Origin: Zygnema cylindricum
Lineage: Eukaryota > Streptophyta > Zygnematophyceae > Zygnematales > Zygnemataceae
Reading direction: 5' to 3'
DNA: 30,647 bases
NCBI GenBank assembly: GCA_037447655.1
Contig: JBBHKE010002559.1
Span: 156,147 to 186,793, forward strand
In this document: positions 10,607 through 20,569 of the stretch, piece by piece
Layout of the letters: every line of letters starts with the position of its first letter
Numbering within the stretch: the stretch's first letter is position 1
Made by a program: the position numbers and the translations under genes
The notes under the pieces: generated by a model
Seen by the model: only the letters and a program-made list of their open reading frames with translations
Told to the model about the DNA's origin: nothing
Database searches by the model: none

Positions 10607-11325
10607 ATGTATGGTTTTCTCTTTCCAAACATGTTTGCATCGACTTGCTGAAGTATGAAAGCAATGAAATATCCCATTCCTGTTTTGAATTTTGAAGATT
10701 TGTGAAAAAGTGTCATACTTTTGGTCACGGTCTCTGGAAAAGTATGTCGAGATTGTTCCTTGTTGCTGAGAGGAGTTCGTGTATATGGACTCATTGGACC
10801 TTTATGACCACAAAAAAATGTGTTAAGCCATTGAGTCTAATATTTCAGCCCTGCTTTACAACTGTCATAGCCAATGAGATCACAGACTAGGTCAGGCTTT
10901 AGCAGCCACTTTGGGAACATTTTCATAGAAAGTCACCTTCACAGGGCTGAATGATCCACAGACGCATCTTTTCTACTCACATGGGTTAAATTGTGACAGG
11001 TGTTAACCTGACAGTAGAACATCTGATCCTCCAAGTTTATCTTATCCTGCCCCTTTTCTCTCTCATAAAAAAATTATAAAAATGTAGAGCTTTTAGTTAA
11101 ATATTTGCACTCTCATTTGAAGTAAATATTCTCTCAGAGTTTTATAGCCTCCACTAGACAGTGTTGCCTTAATATCCTAAAAAAAATGTCAGATTGGGTG
11201 CTCGTTCAATCCATAACATTGCTGGAAAAGTTGTGAAATAAATCTTTAGTTAGAAGACGTCACCGCTATAAACCATACATAGACTCGAGCATGCACACAA
11301 AAGTCTGATAAACAAACAGGTAAAC

Positions 11326-11367
11326 TGTACGGTTATTGGATTGTATTGTACGGTTATTGGATTGAAA
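11326..11367. repeat. 21-bp tandem duplication
   Basis: TGTACGGTTATTGGATTG... at 11326-11346 is repeated immediately at 11347-11367 with three end mismatches. Confidence 0.9.
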
Positions 11368-12169
11368 GCAGAAACCAGAGTCTGAAAACTTTCTGGAAAA
11401 AGGCACTGATTAGTGTCCAACTCCTGCTTTTACAACTCCAGCACACAAAAAAAACGTGACGTGACACACCTTACAAATCATAACAGTTACGCCGTCCTGA
11501 AAGGTCGTGGAATAAACACAAAAAACATAGTCATGCAAGATGGGCCATTCCCCCAAAGCAGCATTTAGGTACAAATTTGGAGATCAAATACATTGAAGTG
11601 ACAACCATTTCCCTTCCAATTATTAGGACTAAATAAGGAAATGTTTTGAATTCTAATTTCAGAATCAAAATTTGAAGATTAGCTGTTATACGTCTAAAAT
11701 CATTTTCATTTCCTTTTTTTTTACCGCTAACCTCCTGATGCAAACTTTAGCAATTGAAAATCCGCCTATCGATTCCAGCTCCTAAGCAGCAAAACTTGCA
11801 CCTGTATGTAATATATTGCCCTACCCGTTTTTTTCAATGCTCTATTTAGCACTATTACTTGTGCCATATCTACATCTCCTCGTCTCAAGAGCCTAGAGAA
11901 AAACAGAGGCTATGCACCTCCCTAAGATATATAGCATATCTCTGTCGGCTGAAAAGAGCACATGTTTATGTGCCCGCAATCAACTACTTTTTTACGTTCA
12001 GATTCCTTTGGACATCTTAACCAAAGTAATTGACGCTATCCACATGTTCAAAAAAGTAGAACTAACAAAATTGAAAAATATGGACTCAAAACAAGGTATT
12101 TATCAACAAGAACGATTATCTATTTTGAATTAAAAAAAAAAAGAGGAAAAAAACTTCTCCAGGCGTTCA

Positions 12170-13805
12170 TCAGTTCACAACCACCGGCGATGATGAAGTT
12201 GCACTGTCTGCCACGGCCAATTCCTGCAAAAACAAAGTAGTGAACCGATAGGTCTTTAACAGAAACCCTTTTATCAAACGTCTATACGGCAAGCAAAAAT
12301 TGACAACAAAAGGAAAGGTGAACACATACTACTAAAAATAGCCATAATACACTTTATTGATGCAATAATTTGAAGGAAATGACCCACTCTTGTTTCAATA
12401 ACAGACAAATTCTCACTCTGCAAATGACGAAAACAAACCTTCACTGCACATGCACATTCCCAGCTTTAGGACCTTCAAGTCAATAGACAAGGGAACTTTA
12501 TACATAAAAAAGCATGACCTTCTAGTGCCTCGGACCAGTATGTTTAACGAGAAGAGCATTCTTTTCTTTCAAATCCATTTAATTCCCCTAAGAATATCCT
12601 GATTCAGAACCCAACGCCGCTTCTTCCCTCATGTTACTGACCTGCTCCTTCACATCTCTGGGCTGCCCCAACAACATCGAAAGGCCTGACTTCATTCTTC
12701 TCTCTCCTCCACGCAATCCCTCCTGTCCCTCCACAGAACTTCTAGGAAACACTTTATCCCATCCTGTCGGAGGCGTTGTGTCTGCTTGAAATTTCACAAT
12801 CCTTGGCCCGTTATCGTGAAGTCGAGGAGCCGATTCTCTTATAAAGCTCAAACTACCGCGGTCATGGCTTCCTGCAAAAGATCCGAACAGCTCTCTTCTT
12901 GGTAGGGACTGACGAGGTATTTCGTTTCCACTATGTAATCGCTCACCTCTTTGTTGTTGCAGTCCCGAGAACATATCGTTATAGTCAAAATCACTACCAC
13001 TTGTGACAACTGAATTGGCTGTCGATTTGGCGTCAGAAAGAAAGTTGCGAACATTTGATCCGATAGCCGATGAAGGAGTTTCATTGCACACTGATTGATT
13101 GCCTGGCCAGCTGTCCACGGCTGACGAGCCGCACGAAAACTTTGCACATTTTGCTCCTCTTGTGTCTCCGTCAACATTATTTAAACCTCTCCATTCATTC
13201 TCTGAAGCCGACAACTCCCCTTCTTCTCTGGAACTTTCCTGCAACGAGGCAGTTACAGTAGATTCCACTTTTCTTCCACAATCTATACCTGTAGATGATT
13301 GATCTGTGGCAGAACTAAAATATCTATTTTCTGTTTCTGCTGTTGATATTGTTGTGGCTGTTGCCATTGCTGCTGATGATGACAGTGATGAAGATGTTAT
13401 TCCTTTGAATGCCAGACTGAGAGCTCCTTGACGTCCACTCTTCTTCTCTCCTCTAATATTCAACATAGGTCTTTCTTCTGAGCCCTGCCCTGCCTCGCTC
13501 TGCGAGTTTTGCATTTTTAGTGATTCTGAAGATTCTTGCGAAACTGATTGTTGCAACTGCTGGAATTCTTTTTCAGAAGTGTCTCTTAAAGCTGGAGGAA
13601 CAAGAGATAATCTCACAGATGCAGGCTTTCCTCGAAAGCAGCCTAGAGGGGCAGCAGACACAGGAGGAGCAGGAGATGAGAGAGAGGGAAGTGCAACGTG
13701 TGAATGTGACAGGCTGGCAAGTGACGTTGCAAGTGGCCAGGCGCCCCCATGGGCAGCCAAGTAGCGAGCCAATACTTGCGGCTCGTCAAGCTCTGCCTCC
13801 TCCAT
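12170..13805 (-). CDS. Ser-rich protein of unknown function (exons 13805-12642 and 12223-12170)
   Basis: Minus-strand gene of 405 residues. The ATG at 13805 (MEEAELDEPQVLARYLAA) follows a pyrimidine-rich leader and is kept in the duplicated copy at 17530; the frame opens further upstream, but that part looks like leader. Exon 1 can end at GAGCAG/GTCAGT (donor at 12641) and join in phase 0 to a terminal exon after TTTGTTTTTGCAG. The C-terminus is then ...DVKEQ-ELAVADSATSSSPVVVN. If the intron is retained, a different short tail stops at 12588. The protein has an acidic amphipathic start, Ala/Ser/Pro-rich low complexity (about 25-75), Ser/Thr tracts (about 130-190) and a conserved-looking end near residues 350-388 (TPPTGWDKVF, SMLLGQPRD). 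No signal peptide, membrane segment or enzyme motif is visible from Met 1. It looks largely disordered, perhaps a nuclear or scaffold protein. I do not recognise the family. Confidence 0.7.
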
Positions 13806-15552
13806 GCGAGAAGAAAGGAGAAACAGAGGGAGACAGAAAAAGATTTTTGCTGTAATACTCTGAACAGAAAAGAAAATCAGGAAAACAAACAAAAGAAAAA
13901 ACAATCGGTTTTGGTTCAAATATCCTCTTATCTAAAATGTGGTTAAAATGTGCTTTATTAAAGGCTGGTGAATAGCTGGTGTCACGCTTGTGTCTGAAAA
14001 TTGTAGAATCACAAAAGCGGCGAGGAAATATAAATACTGAACAGGATAAACACATTGAAGAAATTTGCCCTGATGTTACGTACAGTTTTTGAGCAATCCG
14101 TACATAGTGTAATCTTCTATTAACGTAATTACTAATTACTAATTAGTTAATTACTCTATGGCTGCATCAAAATCTGGAATTTCCAGCCGACTCCTGGAGG
14201 TTCGGAGCTGTCCCCTACAAACTGGGGCGACCAGAAAGGACAATGGTACAGTACAATAACTGTACTAGACCCAATCAGAATATGGTGCGGACTTCGTAAT
14301 TTGCTCCGGAATTCTTCCGAACGGCATGACATTCCTACGACTTAAAAGCTTTAGGGTTTTGTACTTTTGGATCGTCCTGAATCCTCACGCAACGTGCCGC
14401 AACTGGCCCGATATAAGTTTCGGCGTGAGGTTCACGTAAACATTGACACGTCAACTCGAGAAGTCGGCTAGAAGTTGAACAAAAATGTCGGCGGCAGTTA
14501 TTATTGCGGGCGATTTCGAACCGGAATAGAAGGACAGTTTGGGAACACCTATTGGAATGGAGGAATGGGTACTTCCCTTTTCCTGTTTTTTCCAAAAGAC
14601 CAGTACGGTACAATAATGAACAGTGAACTTTTTGTATTTTCACGTTTTGAAGGCAGCCGTAAATTTGAACCTGACCGCAATTTGTCATCCTTAACTTTTT
14701 GAACGGTGCCCAAGTTTGGAATTTCCGGTCAAGCGCGCGATCTATTGAACAACTCCAACGGTCCGATTGAGCTGATGCAGCCTACAGTTCAATACGGAAT
14801 TCCGCCGTACGGTAACTGAGTAAACTACACTGTACAGTACTGTAATGTTTTGTACTGTACTGTACAGCATTGTACTGTACTGTATCGCTATGGATAATTT
14901 TGCACTGCAGGGACCTAATCTGATGAAATTATTCTGTCAAGCGGCCTCCAGCGAATCTTAAGCGGTTAAGTCCAAGCTGGGCCCCTAATGTAGAATCCGA
15001 TATTATCGCCTGCAACCAATGAGACACGCCGCGTCGAGACTCGCACGATTGGCCAAAAACGGAAAAGACAAATCATTTTTTTCTTGTTCGCCCAAGAGTG
15101 TCCATTAGACGTACCATTTTTGTCGTCCACCGAGAGGTTTTGATTTTCATAGATAAGGCCTCATGGCCCATTCCGCCATTCAAACGTAGATAGAAACGGG
15201 TTCTTTGAGTTTCCAGATGTACGGCCAAATTATTGCTTCTGGTTCCATAAGCGGCGCTAGAAAGGGGTCCTATGCTTCGCAGTTCTACGCTCAAAGCCCA
15301 TTCCGAAAATTTTGTGCCTTTTCTTTTCAGCGTCCCACTGGCCAACGGTCCACTCAGCAGCGACAGCCCGAGGCAGCGGAAACGCCTCGAATTTGACGCC
15401 GACACACAACATTTGAATTTCTGTACGGAATCGTCAGTCGTCAGCAGGGTCCAGCCAAGTCCTGACATTCTCACGGCCATGCCAAGCTGGGAGGGATGGC
15501 CGGCAAATGTGCATGTTTTCGCCGGGAATTTTTGGAAATCGTACACGAGTAC
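13806..15552. other. Upstream region of the 405-aa gene and duplicated non-coding or relic sequence
   Basis: Holds the presumed promoter of the minus-strand gene and duplicated DNA. Minus-strand frames exist (14335-14688, Cys-rich; 15073-15618). In the second copies they change mainly at amino-acid-altering positions or are frameshifted, so I do not call them genes. A GTACTGTAC-rich patch lies at 14826-14884. Confidence 0.5.
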
Positions 15553-16106
15553 TACACCGCCAATCGCTATTAGCGTAATTCCGTCCCGCTTATTTTTTTT
15601 CAAATTCTCAAATAGCATAACTTATTCTGTTTTTTTCTTTACGCCATTTTGGGTTTTTTTCCAAATACCGTACAAAACGAAAGTACGTTGTCTTTTAAAT
15701 AGTGTGGTGTACGGTCAGTGTCAGAAGGTACAATGTCGTACCTTTTAAGTGAAAGAAGTACAATTAATGAGTAATAGTAACCGTGGACGCATGAGAATAT
15801 GCGCTCTAAAAAGAGGATGAAATCGGGTTGTCAAATATCACGTTCACACATATTCGTCCAACAACCACGTTTCGACTGTGTGAACGTACGATTTATGTAC
15901 GATTTGTCAGATTTTGTACAAGTACCTATATAAGTGTAAGCATTTTTGCGACCGACATATATTTTTTTCAAAGACCCAAATTAGCATTAGTAAACAATTA
16001 GAATGTATGGTTTTTTTTTATTTTTTCAATTCCTAATTAGCGTACATCATTGTAATTATTCCTATACGCTAAAGAAACCTGTACGCTAATAGCGATTGGC
16101 GGTGTA
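15553..16106. mobile_element. TA-flanked MITE, family 2, long copy (554 bp)
   Basis: Ends are perfect inverted copies: TACACCGCCAATCGCTATTA at 15553 and its complement ending at 16106. Left (CCGTCCCGCTTATTTTTT) and right (ACGCTAAAGAAAC) subterminal regions match the 218-bp copy at 18544-18761 in reverse orientation. The middle (about 15660-15990) is extra and could be the fuller form or a further insertion. It interrupts unit 1 just where similarity to 26451 stops. Confidence 0.85.
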
Positions 16107-16247
16107 CTGTAGAATGATTTACACAGCAATACAAAAGAAGAAATCGAAACCGTCCGATGTTTCTTCTAGATGGAGTGTTGACGATATTGTTTTGGTTTTT
16201 AGCGTAAAGATTCTCTAAAAAAACAATCTTTTGATACGACCAATAGA

Positions 16248-16796
16248 AGATGTCTCTTTCGAAACCTTGAAAGAAACCAACCAGCCATAGTGAGGTTCAG
16301 ATAGAATTTGAAGCGAATATGACCACCAAAATGTTGCATTCTGTCCCGACGCGTGGCAAACTCTGTCGAAAGAAAAAGTCGCAGTCGGCAACTCGGCCGT
16401 TTGGTTTGCGCATCTTGTCGGCGTAAGCTAACAGTCGCATATAAGCAATCCGCTGACGGCCTGTAACCCCTCCATATGTACGGCCAAACTGAGATTCATA
16501 GCCTATTCCCACCGAAAAAAAAATCACTTCCGCAACAGACGGAGGTTCGAATAAGGTACGGCTTTCCGAGCACCGACTTTGTAGATTTCGGAAGTTCTCA
16601 GAAAACTGTAAAAACCACCTTCCTCAAAATATTGTCGGGTATAGAAGTAGGGTAAAAGTTGCGTCTTTCTGTGAAACAAGCCAACGGTAACCCAAAAAGC
16701 TGACGTAGGAAAAAAACATCCGAACGGTTACTTCATTTTACTCGCGTGAAAAAGCTGCAAGACTTTTGAACCACCATCGTCGTCCTTCTATCATTT
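16248..16796. repeat. Duplicated block D, copy 1
   Basis: Matches 28009-28600 over most of its length (CTCTTTCGAAACCTTGAAAG at the start, CCACC-TCGTCGTCCTTC at the end) with scattered substitutions. Copy 2 has about 100 bp more near 28245-28350. A minus-strand frame (...AELPTATFSFDR.CHAS.QNATF...) is partly kept in both, with a stop codon in this copy upstream of it. Possibly a relic exon. Confidence 0.75.
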
Positions 16797-16955
16797 ATTA
16801 TCTCCATCTCTCTCTCTTTCCTTCTCTCCCCCTCCCTCTCTCTCCCGCTCTCTCTCTTTCTCTCTCTCCTTCTCTCCCTCTCTCTATTTCTTTCTCTCTT
16901 ATTATTTCTCTCTCTTTCCTCTCTCTCTCACTCTCTCTCTTTCTTTTTCTCTCGG
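16797..16955. repeat. (CT)n pyrimidine microsatellite at the duplication junction
   Basis: About 150 bp of CTCTCT/CTTTCT/CCCT mixtures. Unit 1 ends on its left side and unit 2 begins on its right side, so it marks the junction between the two duplicated units. Confidence 0.9.
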
Positions 16956-17530
16956 AACTTTCCCTGCAACGAGGCAGTTACAGTAGATTCCACTTTTCTT
17001 CCACAATCTATACCTGTAGATGATTGATCTGTGGCAGAACTAAAATATCTATTTTCTGTTTCTGCTGTTGATATTGTTGTGGCTGTTGCCATTGCTGCTG
17101 ATGATGACAGTGGTGAAGATGTTATTCCTTTGAATGCCAGACTGAGAGCTCCTTGACGTCCACTCTTCTTCTCTCCTCTAATATTCAACATAGGTCTTTC
17201 TTCTGAGCCCTGCCCTGCCTCGCTCTGCGAATTATGCATTTTTAGTGATTCTGAAGATTCTTGCGAAACTGGTTGTTGCAACAGCTGGAATTCTTTTTCA
17301 GAAGTGTCTCTTAAAGCTGGAGGAACAAGAGATGACCTCACAGATGCGGGCTTTCCTCGAAAGCCGCCTAGAGGGGCAGCAGACGCAGGAGGAGCAGGAG
17401 ATGAGAGAGAGGGAAGTGCCACGTGTGAATGTGACAGGCTGGCAAGTGACGTTGCAAGTGGCCAGGCGCCCCCATGGGCAGCCAAGTAGCGAGCCAATAC
17501 TTGCGGCTCGTCAAGCTCTGCCTCCTCCAT
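16928..17530 (-). pseudogene. Truncated duplicate of the 405-aa Ser-rich gene
   Basis: From ATG 17530 the frame repeats the first ~190 residues of the 405-aa protein with about seven substitutions (for example G for C in LGGFRGKP and H for Q in KMHNSQ). One inserted G near 16972 shifts the frame just before homology ends. The frame then runs into the CT microsatellite as a Lys/Glu/Arg-rich tail (GKFREKKKERE...) and stops at 16928, giving about 200 residues. The region upstream (17531-18540) is also duplicated, so the promoter may still work. Missing: the C-terminal half and the terminal exon. It could be transcribed as a truncated paralog but is most simply a pseudogene. Confidence 0.8.
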
Positions 17531-18543
17531 GCGAGAAAGAAGGAGAAAGAGAGGGAGACAGAAAAAGCTTTTTGCTGTATTACTCTGAACAGAAAAGAAA
17601 AGCAGGAAGACAAACAGAAGAAAAAACAAGCGGTTCTGGTTCAAATATCCTCTTATCTAAAATGTGGTTAAAATGTGCTTTATTAAAGGCTGGTGAATAG
17701 CTGGTGTCACGCTTGTGTCTGAAAATTGTAGAATCACAAAAGCGGCTAGGAAATATAAATACTGGACAGGGTAAACACATTGAAGAAATTTGCCCTGATG
17801 TTACGTACAGTTTTTGAGCAATCCGTACATAGTGTAATCTTCTATAATGTAATTACTAATTAGTTAATTACTCTACGACTGCTTCAAAATCTGGAATTTC
17901 CAGCCGACTCCTGGAGGTTCGGAGCTGTCCCCTACAAACTGGGGCGACCAGAAAAGACAAAGGTACAGTACAATACTGTACTAGACCCAATCAGAATATG
18001 GTGCGGACTTCGTAATTTGCGCCAGAATTCTTCCGAAATCCGAACGGCATGACATTCCTACGTCTTAAAAGCTTTAGGGTTTTGTACTTTTGGATCGTCC
18101 TGAATCCTCACGCAACGTGCCGCAACTGGCCCGAGATAAGTTTCGACGTGAGGTTCACGTAAACATTGACACGACAACTCGAGAAGTCGGCTAGAAGCTG
18201 AACAAAAATGTCGGCGGCAGTTATTATTGCGGGCGATTTCGACCGGAATAGAAGGACAGTTTGGGGAACACCTATTGGCTATTGGAATGGTGGAATGGGT
18301 ACTTCCCTTTTCATGGTTTTTCCAAAAGACCAGTACGGAACAATAATGAACAGTGAACATTTTGTATTTTCACGTTTTGAAGGCAGCCGTAAATTTGAAC
18401 CTGACCACAATTTGTCATCCTGAACTTTTTGAACGGTGCCCAAGTGGAATTTCTGCGACCTATTGAACAACTCCAACGGTCCGATTGAGCTGATGCAGCC
18501 TACATTTCAATACGGAATTCTGCCGTACGGTAACTGAGTAAAC

Positions 18544-18761
18544 TACACCGCCAATCGCTATTAGCGTAGAAGTTTCTTTAGCGTGTACGAATAATTAGCG
18601 TGGTTTACGCTAATTGGGAATTTGGAAATTTTCGAAGAAATCGATTACTCTAATTAGGAATTAGGGTTTTTTAATAGTGTGGAAAATTCTATTTGAGAAT
18701 AAAACAAAAAATAAGCGGGACGGGATTAGCGTACACAACGCTAATAGCGATTGGCGGTGTA
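18544..18761. mobile_element. TA-flanked MITE, family 2, short copy (218 bp)
   Basis: Begins TACACCGCCAATCGCTATTA and ends in the exact inverted sequence. It is absent from unit 1, where AACTACACTGTACAG near 14824 is the uninterrupted site. Opposite orientation to the 15553 copy. Confidence 0.9.
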
Positions 18762-18764
18762 CAG

Positions 18765-18984
18765 TACACCGCGAATCGTTATTAGTGTAAAAGTCACTAA
18801 TTTGGGTTCTTAAAATTTAATTTTTTTTCCGCAATTAGTATACATGATTTTCGAAAATAAATTAGCAACGCTATTTAAGGACGTGGACCATAATCTGCCA
18901 CGTCTCTCGCAGTAAATTATAATCAATAACACTATTTTTTTTTACGCTATTTAAACTTTGACACTAATAACGATTCGCGGTGTA
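18765..18984. mobile_element. TA-flanked MITE, family 1 (220 bp)
   Basis: Ends TACACCGCGAATCGTTATTA and its complement. Only CAG separates it from the preceding MITE. Its interior motif GTGGACCATAATCTGCCACG pairs it with the copies at 1094 and 25013 (the latter inverted). It is absent from unit 1. Confidence 0.9.
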
Positions 18985-19608
18985 CGTACTGTACCGTACA
19001 GTATTGTACTGTATCGCTATGGATAATTTTTAGTGGTGCGTATCGGTAAGCATTTACCGATAATCGATATGGACCTTTTTTCGGGTTCCCGATAGTCGAT
19101 ATATTGGTTTGATATATCGTTATCGGTCTTATCGCCGATAAGTAACCCATAATATAATATCGGGTACTTATCGGCGATACCACCGATAACGATAACTATC
19201 GGCGATAAATGTACGGTCGTACAAAAAAATGTACGGCATGTACACTCAGCTGTACATCTTATTCCCCAGACGTGCAGAAAGTACAGTAGCCGTCATGACG
19301 TCTGTACGATTTTGGTACGGATCAAACATAAACGATGTACCTTTCACATCCGACGCCATGGCTTTGTCCTATTATTCCTTGGGATCCATTGGACACCTGC
19401 CACGTGTCTGTTGATATTTGGGTATTTTTCTAGGTCTTGGTTAGATAGAAAAGTGTAGAGGAAGTCTGCCTCTGACTCCTTTCTCCAAGCCTCCACACTT
19501 GTCGTAGTCACTGAAGGCTGGAGAGGGAGCTAGAGCCATGGCTGCCTAAGCTTTCTAGAGAAGACAGGGGGTAAATTAGGTAGACTTACCAAAAGTTAGT
19601 TGACGGAC

Positions 19609-19671
19609 CCAGGAATTGATCCTGGTACCTACCGGCCGTCAATCCGCACTAGCCATACGCTCTAGCCGTTA
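19609..19671 (-). other. tRNA-like T-arm and B-box in the LTR, antisense
   Basis: On the minus strand CCAGG-ATCAATT-CCTGG forms a 5-bp stem with a 7-nt loop, and GGATCAATTCC fits the polymerase III B-box GGWTCRANNCC. Upstream, TGGCTAGTGCGG resembles a diverged A-box. The acceptor stem cannot be closed, so it is not a tRNA gene. The same sequence is present in the 3' LTR at 22652-22714. Confidence 0.35.
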
Positions 19672-20213
19672 TGTCTAGAACATGTGTTACGATATATAGG
19701 GTTTGACAAATATATAAATTGTTAAATGTAGATTAATCCGTTTAACGGCTAAATAGATACATAGTACATAGAAACAGTTTAATTTAGTACGAAGTACGGA
19801 ATGGGGGGCAGAACGGAAACCGCGCATTTGTTTCGATAGCGAAACAAATACCGCGCGTCGAATTTCAGCGGCTAGGATTATAGCCGGTTTTGATCGGACG
19901 GCTACGATAAGCGCCGCGATCACGGAAAAGGTACTTTTGGCGTTTTATGGTATTTGACACGTCAGGTGACACGTGGCGTGATAACATTGGACTACGGGAA
20001 TTCCGGAGATTACAGGAACTAATCCTGATTTGACACGTGTCGACATTTTGGCCATGTCGTACAATGGCCGTACAGAAAGTACACCGGCACCTGTACTTTT
20101 CTGTACGATACAGTAATTTGATTGGTGCCGTACTTCAGTAGATAGAGTTTTAGAGAGGGTTTAGGACTTAGAAAATTTTGGGTAGGCAGCTGCCTCTCCT
20201 AGAGAGCACCCTG

Positions 20214-20220
20214 TATAAAT
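20214..20220 (+). promoter_or_regulatory. TATA box of the 5' LTR
   Basis: TATAAAT in the context CACCCTGTATAAATGGC; transcription would start roughly 25-30 bases later and define the R region. The 3' LTR has the same box at 23257-23263. Confidence 0.6.
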
Positions 20221-20569
20221 GGCAAACTTTGGCCAGCCATAACTATCAATTTACTTGACCATTTTCAGTGATTCTTTTTGCTGCGGACTCAGGGGAGTCC
20301 AGGCTACACAGGGGTGTTGTCGGTCAGAGTTTTTGTCTGCCAGGGTGGCTGTATTTCTAAGGGAAAGTCAAAGTGGGTGAATGTGTCCAAATCTCATATT
20401 CTAACTTTGCATTCTGTGGTGGAACTGAGCACACAGAAAGTGTTATTTCACAGGGGTGAATCAATATTGGGGTTCTGACTGTCAAGGGGTCAGTCACTTG
20501 GGTTTATATTAACTTGGAGTCGGCACTATCTAGATTAGCTTCTTTTGGATCTGCATACTCTGAGGGCCA

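Larger units (their letters stand above)
9986..12169. other. Intergenic region; 3' flank of the Hsp70 gene
   Basis: Begins with the Hsp70 3' untranslated region. An AATAAA at 10449-10454 is a candidate polyadenylation signal. The rest is AT-rich with no splice-supported exon, recognisable RNA gene or transposon end. It contains two short tandem duplications, listed separately. Confidence 0.5.
13225..16800. repeat. Tandem segmental duplication, unit 1
   Basis: Three blocks recur in the same order and orientation further right: 13225-14900 matches 16948-19030; 14894-15551 matches 24367-24731 plus 26152-26451; 16248-16800 matches 28009-28605. Divergence looks like several percent with small indels. 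Unit 1 starts inside the 405-aa gene (about residue 193) and carries its promoter side. It lacks most of the insertions in unit 2, so it serves as the empty-site reference. It has one MITE of its own at 15553-16106. Confidence 0.85.

Noticed and set aside
10571-11367. CRISPR-like or regulatory repeat array in the Hsp70 3' flank
   Set aside because: These are two unrelated simple tandem duplications of two copies each.
14335-14688. Cys-rich minus-strand frame shared with 18058-18360
   Set aside because: The differences between the two copies in the shared part nearly all change the amino acid, the upstream frames differ, and there are no supporting splice sites in both copies.
15073-15618. 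Minus-strand frame of 181 codons as a real gene
   Set aside because: Its first third lies in a MITE, and the duplicated copy is frameshifted and interrupted. Kept only as a possible relic.
16766-17023. Ser/Leu-rich plus-strand frame
   Set aside because: It is the CT microsatellite read as protein.
19609-19671. A functional tRNA gene in the LTR
   Set aside because: A T-arm and B-box are visible, but no 7-bp acceptor stem or anticodon arm can be closed.
19687-19923. 78-codon minus-strand frame in the LTR, repeated at 22730-22966
   Set aside because: Same reason: LTR sequence, no recognisable domain or start context.
20278-20478. 66-codon plus-strand frame in the LTR, repeated at 23321-23521
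   Set aside because: It lies in untranslated LTR sequence and is repeated only because the LTR is; no motif.
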